Shown here: one piece after another, positions 1 to 9,480 of the stretch | How the letters are laid out: every line of letters begins with the position of its first letter | Position numbering within the stretch: the stretch's first letter is position 1 | Assembly: GCA_016490735.1 (NCBI GenBank) | Contig: JAEMWC010000053.1 | Span: 477,501 to 541,500, forward strand | Direction of reading: 5' to 3' | DNA from: Pachyseris speciosa | Taxonomy: Eukaryota > Cnidaria > Anthozoa > Scleractinia > Pachyseridae | Length of the DNA stretch: 64,000 nucleotides | The notes under the pieces: generated by a model | Told to the model about the DNA's origin: nothing | Database searches by the model: none | Seen by the model: the letters and a program-made list of their open reading frames with translations, nothing else | Position numbers and translations under genes: made by a program

Positions 1-8
1 GAGGGGAT

Positions 9-27
9 GGGGGGGGGGGGGGGGGGG
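9..27. repeat. poly-G run
   Basis: Uninterrupted run of 19 G residues at the left edge. Nothing else is recognisable before the TA microsatellite near 209. Confidence 0.9.
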
Positions 28-207
28 AAGTTGGGATAAGACCTTAATGCAAAGTTTAAGTCAGGGACAGTTTCTTTCTCCTCTTCTAATTATTAATGTA
101 GCTAGCATGCCCCCCGCCCCGTCCAAAAAAGATAAAAAAGAAAAAGAGTGAGAGACATGTAATAGGAGTTAGTATGGACTCCAGGAGCCCTGTTTTAAAT
201 ACTCCAG

Positions 208-208
<1 letters not shown>

Positions 209-262
<54 letters not shown>
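209..262. repeat. (TA)n microsatellite at the PLE left boundary
   Basis: Pure TA dinucleotide tract that abuts an inverted copy of the 3' end of the Penelope-like element. A TA tract also follows the direct-orientation 3' end near 5511, so both outer boundaries of this element lie in TA repeats. Confidence 0.9.
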
Positions 263-263
<1 letters not shown>

Positions 264-443
264 CCGATCTTTTGAAAACTATGTTCATAAAAATTTGAGG
301 GGTTTTAGAACTTTCTTTATCAATACCTCGGTTTATCAAAAGGGAGACTTGCATTTAGGCCCGTTATGAGCCTACAGTCTCTGCAAAGGGAAGACAAAGA
401 ATACATGTTATTTGTCTTGCAATTAGACATGAAATTGACGTGA
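261..443 (-). mobile_element. Inverted copy of the PLE 3' end
   Basis: About 180 bp here are the reverse complement of 5330-5515, which ends the GIY-YIG ORF and its 3' flank. The match includes the stretch around TCAATACCTCGG and the adjoining TAGCCGA next to the TA tract, with scattered differences. An inverted partial copy at one end is a known feature of Penelope-like elements. No complete reading frame is preserved. Confidence 0.85.
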
Positions 444-863
444 CCATTGACATGAGAATTTTGGTGCGTTAGTCGGCCAAATCTCTCTACAATACGCTCT
501 TTCTGACGGCAAAGTTAGCTTTGGAATTAGCGGCATCAATTTAGGCGAAGTCTAGCAGCGTTTACAACCGAGCGTTCGTGATTGTTACGAAGAATCACAG
601 CTAATTATAGTCGAATTTTATTTGTGTAAATTATCGCTCGATTTTGTGATCACTTCTAACACCGGAAACCAATCATTATGACACTTTCAGACTATCAAAT
701 CACTAGCTTAAGATCGATAAAGTTGCGAGGGCGGAAACTAGTCAAAACAATGTTCAAACTTACGCTTTTTGCAGACAAATTCCCAGCCATGCCTTGTGTT
801 TTTAGAAAACTTCATGAGGTCCCGGATGTTTATTGTCCGTGTTAGCGAGGAGCTGTTGACGAC
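444..863. other. No recognised feature
   Basis: AT-rich sequence between the inverted PLE fragment and the first 103-bp direct repeat. No convincing ORF, splice signal or repeat was seen. It may be the 5' untranslated part of the PLE. Confidence 0.5.
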
Positions 864-966
864 CATCTAGCCACAGCATTTTTACTAAGTCCTTAGCATG
901 CTCCACATTCTACACCAGTTTCTCTCCCAGAGCCTAGAAATGATCACCGACACCTACTTTCTGAGG
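864..966 (+). repeat. 103-bp direct repeat, copy 1
   Basis: Nearly identical to 5789-5891, with about four differences seen by eye (the two copies diverge after CTTTCTGAGG). The copies lie on either side of the PLE coding region, so they may be its flanking pseudo-LTR or a flank duplicated around it. Confidence 0.85.
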
Positions 967-1230
967 CTAAAGACTTGTTACCCCTCAAAGCACAGCTCTC
1001 GATATCCCTGCATTGTTCCAGCAGTACCGCCCGTGTAAACAAAGTACTCGTTTAGCAAACAACTGCACAGCAGGATATTAGACGAGGCAGACACTGCACC
1101 TCGCAAGACTTTTCCCCTCACTGGACTTAATGATGTCCTAAGGAATACTCTGCTCTATATGAATATGACTTCAGGTGAGTTCCACACTGACAAATCCAGG
1201 ATAGTGCTCAACAATAATGGAGCGGTGATA

Positions 1231-1407
1231 ACAATGTATTTCTACTCAATCTCGTTTCATATGGACTTTAATACAGGTCTGTTTCGTAAACCAACAAAGA
1301 GTTAGTCCACTCATCAGTTAACTGATGAGTGGACTAACTCTTTGTTGGTCTACGAAACAGACCTGTATTAAAGTCCATATGAAACGAGATTGAGTAGAAA
1401 TACATTG

Positions 1408-1408
<1 letters not shown>
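1231..1408. repeat. 178-bp near-perfect palindrome
   Basis: Two 89-bp arms meet without a spacer between 1319 and 1320. I see one mismatch (CGTAAACC in the left arm against CGTAGACC in the complement of the right arm). The right edge runs straight into a TA microsatellite. Each arm carries the same hammerhead-like core, so the motif is present on both strands. Such a perfect junction suggests snap-back synthesis or an inverted insertion during PLE retrotransposition. Confidence 0.95.
1318..1371 (+). ncRNA. Hammerhead ribozyme-like core (PLE type)
   Basis: Conserved CTGATGA at 1322-1328, stem II 1329-1338 with 1344-1353 (10 bp including G-T wobbles, 5-nt loop), then GAAA at 1354-1357. Stem III is ACAG/CTGT with a 2-nt loop and the cleavage triplet is GTA, predicted cut after 1367. 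Stem I is only 4 bp (TTAA 1318-1321 with 1368-1371). Short stem III hammerheads are known from Penelope-like elements. The mirror arm carries the same core on the minus strand (about 1321-1268). Confidence 0.65.

Positions 1409-1460
<52 letters not shown>
1409..1460. repeat. (TA)n microsatellite
   Basis: TA tract abutting the right arm of the palindrome. Confidence 0.9.
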
Positions 1461-1461
<1 letters not shown>

Positions 1462-1567
1462 TTGTTTCTCGGGTAGAATGTATTTCGTAGAGCGCTCAAC
1501 TCATTTGATTGAGGAGCACTGACTATAACTTCACAGGAGTTCAGGCTTCAGGAATAATCATCGTTTT

Positions 1568-1625
1568 ATTGCGACAGTGCTGTTTCGTATGGCTCAAAAT
1601 TATATGACCACACTCATCAGGCAAC
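1568..1625 (-). ncRNA. Hammerhead ribozyme, type I, minus strand
   Basis: On the minus strand: CTGATGA at 1620-1614, stem II GTGTGGTC 1613-1606 with GAGCCATAC 1595-1587, GAAA at 1586-1583, stem III ACAG/CTGT (1583-1580, 1577-1574) with a 2-nt loop, cleavage triplet GTC ending at 1573. Stem I pairs GTTGC 1625-1621 with GCAAT 1572-1568 (four Watson-Crick pairs and one wobble). All invariant core bases are present. Its position upstream of a PLE RT ORF fits the known association of hammerheads with PLE pseudo-LTRs. Activity is inferred, not shown. Confidence 0.75.
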
Positions 1626-1885
1626 TTTAACGATTTAGTATTAAAACTAAGAGAACTGGCAGTAAAATCTGAATGGTTGTTATGGGGATGCGTTACATTC
1701 AAGACATTGTATCTAGGTAACAGATGCTTTTTGTCTTAGTTGCGTTATTCTAAAGTTCTGGAGCACATATCTGTTTCTGTGAGGGCATGAACTCGCTAGC
1801 TCGTTTCGCCTGTTTAGGCTACACAGCTCTACCCAAGAAATAAGTATTTATATAGCTCCTGCCCTACAGTTGAGCGCTGTCAAGA

Positions 1886-2994
1886 ATGAATTTCCAAGTG
1901 AGGGACTTCGAGTATTTAATGAAGAACATCCCACTGGCAAGTAAAAATGCGTTTCTTCAAGCACTCATTGCAAAAACAGAATCCTTACGTATGCAACGTA
2001 TGCGCTGGAAAGCTTTCTTTTTCCTCAACAAGATCACCGATGACACAACCAAAGAAACTTACGCGTTCAAATCGAAACGGTCTCCACCACATGTAAAAGA
2101 ACTCAAGGAGTTTGAAGACTGTATGCTCGACATGATACAGCGAGTTGAATTCAAGACCAATACTCACCCTAACAATCTTCAGAAAAAGCTCAGTAAAGAC
2201 GTAAAGGAAATTCGGGAAGAGAAGAACATCTTCGTAAAAGCTGACAAAACCACAAACTATTACAAGACAGAACCCAACGACTACGTGACACTTGTAAACA
2301 AAAACGTTACGAAAACCTACAAGAAGACAAACTCCAAAGTGCCGGACATGATAACTCTGAAAGACAAGACAATCGCGGAAAAACTCAAGCTTGACGACCG
2401 TATTGAAGCCTCAGCGTCCAGAGAATCATTCATAACACTGAAAGATCACAAACCAGATTTCATAAACAACCCGACCTGCAGACTCATTAATCCATGCAAA
2501 TCCGAAATTGGCATCATCAGTAAAGACATCCTCGACCGAATAAACAAAGAAATTACACAAGCGACTAAAGTGAACATGTGGAAGAGTACTATAGACACCA
2601 TAGAATGGTTTAAGGCAATCCCAGAAAAGGAAAAACACGCATTTATCACCTTTGACGTGTGCGAATTTTACCCATCCATATCTGAAGACCTGTTACTGAA
2701 AGCATTAGATTATGCCTCAAGATTCACCACCATCACTCAACAAGACCGCCACATCATTATCCACGCGAAAAAGTCGCTCCTTTACCACCAAAACTCCCCA
2801 TGGATCAAGAAGAACACAAACGACATATTTGATGTCACAATGGGCTCATACGACGGAGCAGAAACATGTGAGTTAATAGGAAATTACATGCTGTCCTTGA
2901 TAGCATCCAAATTCAAAAATGAAGTTACGTTGGCCTATACCGTGACGATGGTCTCGCAATTTGCAAAGCCACTCCAAGAGAAATTGAAACAAGA
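1886..2994 (+). pseudogene. Penelope-like element reverse transcriptase, N-terminal two thirds
   Basis: Encodes the fingers and palm of a Penelope-type reverse transcriptase, which copies element RNA in the nucleus. The frame shows motif A (ITFDVCEFYPSI, about residues 251-262, catalytic Asp) and a motif B region (GSYDGAETCELIGNYM, about residue 319). The catalytic motif C, YRDDG, lies at 2938-2952 but in another frame, so a one-base indel just upstream breaks the gene. The RT is then interrupted by a 1.39-kb insertion and resumes at about 4386. The first ATG (1886) follows non-coding sequence, and the true start may lie upstream. The copy is inactive. Confidence 0.9.
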
Positions 2995-3716
2995 GGCTAC
3001 AATTAGCCTAAACCCGGGCTTGCAAAAAACAGTATTGTATCCCTAACTTAGCGCTAAACAAAAGAATAGAGGGAAGTCTTTCTTTCTTACATCGGACGCA
3101 TTATATTGTGTTTAGCTTGTGTTGGAGTCTATTTCTTTAGACCCCTATCAACATATATTCCTCTAAAATACAGCTCAACCATTGAGTACAATAATTATAA
3201 CACTTGTAAAAAATATTTCTAAAAGAACAAGAAAAAGAGAAACAGAAAAAATAAAGCCCGTGATATATACCACTAAAAGACATCGAACCCGGGTTAGCTG
3301 CGTCACAGGCAGGAACAATGACCCTTAGGCCACAGAGGTTTATCGTTATGCAAGATGATAAAATAGTGTATTGATTCCAAAAAAAAAGGAAACGCTTATC
3401 GAACGATGTTGGATTTTTCTCGCATAAATGTGAATGGAGTCTCGGTGAAATGTGAGTAGAAAATTAATTAGCAGAGTGAAACTGTTTACAAATACGTCAA
3501 TCCAGGGTCATTTGAAACACAAGAAAGGAACGTTTCTGGATAGTTTCAAGTGACGCTAGTACATTTGTAAAATATAATTGCTTATCATTCAAAAATTAAA
3601 GTCCAGAAATTGAGATATTGTGGCAAAATAGTAAATAAACTACCTGTCAAAGTCTCAGGGGTGTGTGATATCCCGTACTTGAGTTATTCAACAAAATGTA
3701 CATCTCAATGGAGCGG

Positions 3717-3900
3717 ATACGGGAACACGGCAGTCCATCTGGAGTTAAATTTTGGTCATGTTAAAAGCTTTCTTCTCGCTGTTGAACTTGCAAACATCCG
3801 TATAGACACTTGTCTTAACATATTAGTTGTTCAGACCTCAAAAACACAAGGTGAATCGACGTTTTTCGATACGTGACAACAGGCATCATTCTTGCTGTTG
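3717..3900 (+). repeat. About 180-bp direct repeat, copy 1
   Basis: Starts GGGAACACGGCAGTCCATCT. It matches 4074-4258 over the whole length with moderate divergence, and a third, weaker relative lies at about 50985-51110. Confidence 0.75.
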
Positions 3901-4073
3901 ATATGAGATTTACACTCGAATCACTCGGCCGTGAAAGGTCAAACTCCCTTTGTCTGTAGTCTCTAATTTTTGGCGCTCCCAACGCGTCGCGTCTCCTCGC
4001 AACTTCGCGCGCGCACGTGCCCCCACAATCCGTCGCCAAAATTAGAGACTACTCGCTGTCTACTGAAGCAGAC

Positions 4074-4258
4074 ACGGGGAAACACGGCAGTCCATCTGCC
4101 GTTAAGTTTACTCATGTTAAAAACTTTCTTCTCGCCGTTGAACTTCCAAACATTCGCATAGACACTTCTCTTAACATATTGTTTGTTCAGACTTCAAAAG
4201 CCACAAGATGAATCGACATTTTCCCATCCGTGACAACACGCATCACTGTTGTTAAAAA
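4074..4258 (+). repeat. About 180-bp direct repeat, copy 2
   Basis: Second copy of the repeat at 3717-3900, inside the same insertion. It shares ATTCGCATAGACACTTCTCT with 50985-51110. Confidence 0.75.
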
Positions 4259-4385
4259 TAGTTAGCGCTTGCGCAGAAACGCCGGAAGTGCCATTTGTGG
4301 ATGATACTCGACGACGAAAAAGAAGAACCGTCGGTAGTTTAAGACCCGGGCGCCGCGCGAGACGCGCGCAGCCCGGGTAAAAACC

Positions 4386-4556
4386 AAACAAGAAGTAAGC
4401 CAAGTGTTCAAATCAAATGGCCTCAAAATCACAGTTGATGCTAACAAAAAGATCGTCAACTTTCTTGATGTCACCTTCGACCTCACACACGGTAGCTACA
4501 AGCCATACATGAAGCCCAATAACAAACTGTCGTATGTCCACCAACAGAGCAACCAC
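4386..4556 (+). pseudogene. PLE reverse transcriptase, C-terminal (thumb) part
   Basis: Read from 4392 the frame gives a PLE thumb region (including NGLKITVDANK and VNFLDVTFDL, then YKPYMKPNN and SNHP). It joins the RT at 1886-2994 once the insertion is disregarded. The frame is lost again at the C-run near 4548-4556, after which the GIY-YIG ORF continues in another frame. Confidence 0.85.
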
Positions 4557-5451
4557 CCCCAGAATTACTAAAAAAAACATCCCACTCAACATTAACAAGA
4601 GATTAACTAACATATCATCCAGCAAAGAAGTGTTTGACGAATCCATTGCGCCTTACCAGAAAGCTCTTGAAGAAAGTGGATACAGTCACAAGCTGACGTA
4701 CAATCCTTTACAAGAACAAGCTTCGAAAAACAAAAGAAAACGAACAAGAAACACCACATGGTACAACCCCCCTTTCAATTCAAACGTCAGAACTAACCTT
4801 GGAAGAAAGTTCCTACACATCGTCGACAGATGCTTCCCAAAGAACCATCCACTCCACAAGATTTTCAACAGACACACACTTAAACTCAGCTACTCATGCA
4901 TGCCAAACATGAAATCTATCATCTCGTCACACAACAAGCGCATTCTCTCAAATTTGAACTTACCAGCGCAACAACCTGACACCTGTAATTGCAGAAAAAC
5001 ACCAGACTGTCCACTAGAAGGAAAATGCCTCCAGACAAATGTCATCTACCAAGCCACAGTAACCACAGAGACAAAAACTGAAACGTATGTCGGACTGGCA
5101 ACAAACTTTAAGGAACGTTACAGAAACCACCAGACATCCTTTCGACACTCCAACAGAAGAAATGAAACAGAACTCTCGAAGTATGTCTGGAATTTACAAG
5201 ATAAGAAGAAGCCTTTCCAGATGAAATGGAAAATTTTAAAGAAATGCAAACCCTACAGCAACATGAACAAAAAATGTAATCTTTGTCTGTATGAAAAATT
5301 CATCATCATTTGTCTCATGTCAGAGGTCACGTCAATTTCATGTCTAATTGCAAGACAAATAACATGTACTCTTCGTCTTCCCTTTGACAGAAACTGTAGG
5401 CTCATAACGGACCTAAATGCAAGTCTCCCTTTTGATAAACCGAGGTATTGA
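4534..5451 (+). pseudogene. PLE GIY-YIG endonuclease C-terminal region
   Basis: The C-terminal half of a Penelope-like protein, which nicks target DNA for primed reverse transcription. Visible are the linker, a cysteine motif (CNCRKTPDCPLEGKC, about residues 151-165) and the GIY-YIG-like nuclease core (NVIYQATV, TYVGLATNFKERYRNHQTSF, SKYVWNL, CNLCLYEKF, about residues 168-256). The start codon at 4534 is a by-product of the upstream frameshift, so residues before about 10 are not native. The last 50 residues read into 3' element sequence that is also present, inverted, at 261-443. Confidence 0.88.
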
Positions 5452-5530
5452 TAAAGAAAGTTCTAAAACCCCTCAAATTTTCATGAGCCTGGTTTTCAAA
5501 AGGTCGGCTAGATATATATATACATATATA

Positions 5531-5710
5531 TACTTTTTGTATGAAGAAGGCTGGCAATCCAACGATGCAGTCACTAGCCAGTAGCAGTGAACTACTACTG
5601 ACTGATCCTTTTGAATGAAGAACATATGTGCTGTGAGTGGGAATCGAACCCGCCTCCCCCTGGTTACTAGCCGGGTGTGCTAACCCCTGCACCATCACGA
5701 CAACCCTGCT
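5531..5710 (-). mobile_element. tRNA-derived SINE-like repeat, copy 1
   Basis: The minus strand from about 5706 to 5630 reads as a tRNA-like head with an A-box-like TGGTGCAGGGGTTAGC and a good B box (GGGTTCGATTCCC). An imperfect anticodon stem and a CTAGTAA loop (AGT) argue against a working tRNA gene. A 120-bp tail (5531-5650) recurs at 5923-6040, which supports a SINE. Confidence 0.65.
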
Positions 5711-5788
5711 GCCAACAGAGCAATCAGTGAAGATACTGGTTAGCCACAGGGTTCCCCGGCGTTATTTAACATTCAAGAACAATGTGTA

Positions 5789-5891
5789 CATCTAGCCACA
5801 GCATTTTTACTAAGTCTTTAGCATGCTCCAAATTCTAAACCAGTTTCTCTCCCAGAGCCTAGAAATGATCACCGACACCTACTTTCTGAGG
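5789..5891 (+). repeat. 103-bp direct repeat, copy 2
   Basis: Second copy of 864-966. Confidence 0.85.
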
Positions 5892-5922
5892 TTTCACAGG
5901 CTACCTGCTAACTAATTATACT

Positions 5923-6040
5923 TTTTGTATGAAGAAGGCTGGAAATCCAACGATGTAGTCACTAGCCAGTAGTAGTGAACTACTACTGACTGATCCTTTT
6001 GAATGAAAAACATATGTGCCGTGAGTGGGAATCGATTGCA
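5923..6040 (-). mobile_element. tRNA-derived SINE-like repeat, copy 2 (truncated)
   Basis: Repeats 5531-5655 with a few differences and is cut just inside the B box, where it meets unrelated sequence (GAATCGATTGCACG). Confidence 0.7.
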
Positions 6041-8389
6041 CGTCCTGTTCCTGAATAATAATTTAATAAGCAGTGAAAAAGTGAAAAGTTATGCATGCGG
6101 TACTGTCTCTAGATTATAAACAATAACTATTGAAGCTTATGTTTTGTAAAGAGAAAATTTCGCTTACCATACTAACCCCTGGATCCTGGAATTTAGTTTG
6201 ATAGCTTTATAGTTTCCCTTCAAAGTTAAGCATGCTTAAAATTTTCCATGTTGTTGATTCGATTCTTGAACTCACTCTCTACCAGCTTGTTTACAAACAT
6301 TCTCAAATATTTCTCTGCTCGACAGCCGTCAACTCCAACGATTAAGGCTTGGAAGAATGTTAAAAATCCTCCAAACTAGTAGTCGCTCTCATGATTCTTT
6401 TATTCTTCTGGGATCATCACTTCGACAGACTTTTCTCGATTGCCAGAGTCCTGAACCGTAATGACGACTCACGTCAACTCAAAACTGCCGTAAATTAAGG
6501 GCAGAGTCCTGCAAAGTCTCTCAAATCACAGCTAAATAGAACTGTCCATCTGTGATTTATTCTTAAGAACCAAGGTAATAGCAATTTTAAGGTTAAAATT
6601 GTCCAAAATCGCATCGAAGAGTACTTTCACGATGTACCGTCGCGTAGTGTGCCTGCTTGGATGAATCAGGGGGGAACCCAATGAATACGTTTTGTGGGGT
6701 GGTACGGTGCACTTATGAAGCATTTTCTCCATACGAGCTGTCCAAAATATCCATTTTCTTATTTTCTTGTTTGACCAAAACTTGGAAACACTTTCAGAGT
6801 TGTTTCTATGAAAATCCGTCTTAGGAATTGATGAATTACACTTAGTTCCGGCCATCAAAAGAACATTTCGGTGTAGCCCTAACGAAAAAATGTCATACCC
6901 CCCCCCCCCCCCCCTCGGGAGAGTGTAGAAGCAATATGGCGGCCAAACAGCGGGACTTTCCTGTGAAATGTCCTCCTTTATTTACGAAGGTTGAATCTTT
7001 ATCTTTCAAAACAACAGTTCAATGACAAAAGAATAGTTCAAGGCTGAAAAACAGAAATCACCGTTTCGATTTAAACTCGCGAAATCGTTCAATTTCCGCA
7101 ATCTCTAAACTTGTGGACCATTTTTCTTTCGCTTATGTTTAGAAAACGGAGGTATAATTAATCATACAAGGTACAGTGTGAAGATTTCTAGAATAATACT
7201 GCCAAACCTTGTCGTTTTATGAAGACTAGTGTACTTTAAATACAAACTAAAATATTTCAAACCTTCTGACCGCGTGACTGGTGACGTCATGCCCAGCTTC
7301 TGGTCATTTCCAAAAAATTCTGGTGGAACCTTACTATCTCTCAAATTTTCGATTTTGTGTAAAGTAACGTTGAGTCTCCAAAGCACTCGACCTAGTCCTC
7401 CAAATTTCTCGCTCATCCGCATTGCCCCCTTAAATTTCAAATGTCAGACGTCAAGTGGTCATTTTCATATGTCCCACAAAAATACAAGCTCAAACATCCG
7501 ATTTGCCTTTAAAATGGTCAACAAATCTTTTGACAGTAGCCTAAAACGCTATTTCAGGGATAGTCACGTGACTGATGACGTTATCACCGTAGCTTTGAGT
7601 TAAGAGATATTTCATGGCAACTGTTATCTTTACCTGGTGTGACACACCCCTAGGTATAAAATTGGTAAAATTATAAAGCTTGAAAAAAATTATTAAATGA
7701 TAATTATCATTTACTTTTATAATAATAATAATTTTTTTTCTGTGAAATCCTACATGTAATCTTAATTGTTTGTCTCATTTTTTTCACACAGAAAAAAAGC
7801 GCATCATTTGTATATACTATATGAAGGAGTATTATTGGTCAGGTACGTGTAAGCTTCATATATTATCCCATCTTAATCCTTTTTGTTTTGATTCCTTTTC
7901 TATATATGTACAGCTATACATTCTGTTCAGAATAGCATGCTCACTATAGTAACAGAGTAGAAGTTTGCTGTAATAATTATAATTAACATGGTCATGTAGT
8001 TGAAGGGTGGAAGAACATATTTGAAGTGGTTTGGTATCAAGTCATTTCGGCCAGTAAAAATTGAGGGACTTAATGCAGAAAGGGCCTTTGTGCATAAATT
8101 GCGATTAATTTTAACAACAGCTTAACCAATCAATCTACAGTGTAGTACATGTACCTCAAGACTTTCTTCCTTATTGCACACAAACAACATTAAGTTCAGC
8201 TTCCACCACATTTGCTCTCCCTTTTTTTTTTTCACGGTCAGCACAAGTGTGAAAAGTGTTGATGGGCCTGCGTGACTCCTGCGGTTCCCAGATGGATTGC
8301 TTTTTGCCTTTATAGTTTGGCTCTAACCAGACTGTCTTTAAGGGATTTTCCTTTGCGATATGACATGACTGGAGGCTCTGTAAAGATTT
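6041..8389. other. Intergenic; no recognised gene
   Basis: Holds a poly-C run at 6898-6914 and AT-rich stretches near 7680-7740. Open frames exist (108 codons on the minus strand at 6532-6858; 124 codons on the plus strand at 7229-7603 with an antisense 92-codon frame), but they show no recognisable motif, splice pattern or family. Confidence 0.5.
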
Positions 8390-8650
8390 TTCTCAGTTGT
8401 AGGTGATTCTGTATGAGGAGAAATTTCCCCATGAGTATCCTCTTAATAGATAGGCAAAGCCGGTTAATATTGTGTTACAAAGCGCAGTATTCTCCTTACG
8501 TGCATTCTCGTATCTTTGTTCTAGTGACGCTTTCCTGTCAGTGCCTTTGACTTCAGAGAAGTGTTTCCTTAGAACGTTAGCTGGGTACCCTCTATTCCTA
8601 AGGCGTCCCTCGAAGTTTCTCATATTTTCCTCAACAGTTAATTAAGACGA
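8390..8650 (-). pseudogene. Possible retroelement RT remnant
   Basis: A 76-codon minus-strand frame contains LRNRGYPANVLRKHF followed by SEV and a basic stretch. This resembles the RGYP segment found C-terminal of the RT core in several PLE/LINE proteins. No catalytic motif is present and the flanks are non-coding, so it could be a decayed fragment. Confidence 0.35.
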
Positions 8651-9465
8651 ATTTGTCCTCAGAAGCCTAAAAGCTTCCCCTTTGATAACGCCTTTGGTGA
8701 TGCCTGGTGGGTGACACGAGTAATCGTGTCCGACATTTGCATGTTACATGCAAACAAGCCATCAACAGTGAGCGTGATTTCTGCCATGATAGAAATAAAG
8801 TGCTAACGAAAACCAGATTTCAAATCCTGTTTACCATGATACTGACACTGAAGTGACAGTCAGCAAGTGTGGTTGTTATAATATCGTGTCAAAATGTCCA
8901 TATAGCAATTATTCTGGCATAAGTACATGTACAGTGTAACCTTTGAATGACTGTGTCATAATTGCTGCAAATAATCATCTCTTCAATATTAATTGTTTCA
9001 CCACTTTAATTTGTACACACTTCATACAATGTTAAGCCTATGGTAGGACAAGTACAATATTTAAAATCTAAAGGTCAACAGTTCAGGCAATTCAGCAACT
9101 CTGGTCAATAACCTAATATCTGAAACTGTTAATTTCTTTCCAAATGGAAGCAAAATTGGTACATGGGACACTGTAAAATTAATAATATAAGATACATTTA
9201 TGAGATTGGTGTGATCTATTATGGGCATGTAACGTAATTACTGTATGTATTTACCAAATCAACAATTATTATTTTCTTTGTGGGCCCTTATCTTATCTTA
9301 GAATGTTGATGTGCCCCCCATCTCCCCCTTACTTGAAATTGTAGGTCTGCCAGCTAGTGTCGTCGTTTTTAAAGCTTCATTGTATGCTCTTTTGTTTAAC
9401 TAATTTGAAGATTGTGTATTGACGTTTTACTCTCTGAAAGTACACTTCTGCTCACAAAAACATCT
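8651..9465. other. Intergenic; no recognised feature
   Basis: AT-rich DNA between the RT-like remnant and the LINE insertion. No ORF or repeat was recognised. Confidence 0.5.
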
Positions 9466-9480
9466 CATGACATTTTGTAT
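9466..9480. repeat. LINE target-site duplication, 3' side
   Basis: CATGACATTTTGTAT, identical to 11475-11489. It is followed at once by a T-run, the poly(A) tail of a minus-strand LINE. Confidence 0.95.

Larger units (their letters stand above)
2995..4385. mobile_element. 1.39-kb insertion splitting the PLE RT
   Basis: RT coding sequence stops at about 2994 and resumes at 4386. AAACAAGA occurs on both sides (2987-2994 and 4386-4393), a possible 8-bp target duplication. The homologous protein may extend a few codons left of the right copy, so microhomology at a deletion is an alternative. No transposase is visible. The insert holds two copies of a roughly 180-bp repeat and a weak tRNA-like B-box (minus strand, near 3270-3320). 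Short ORFs here look fortuitous. Confidence 0.55.

Noticed and set aside
7162..7603. Overlapping sense and antisense ORFs of 92 and 124 codons
   Set aside because: No motif, splice signal or repeat support; length is within chance for this composition once both strands are counted.
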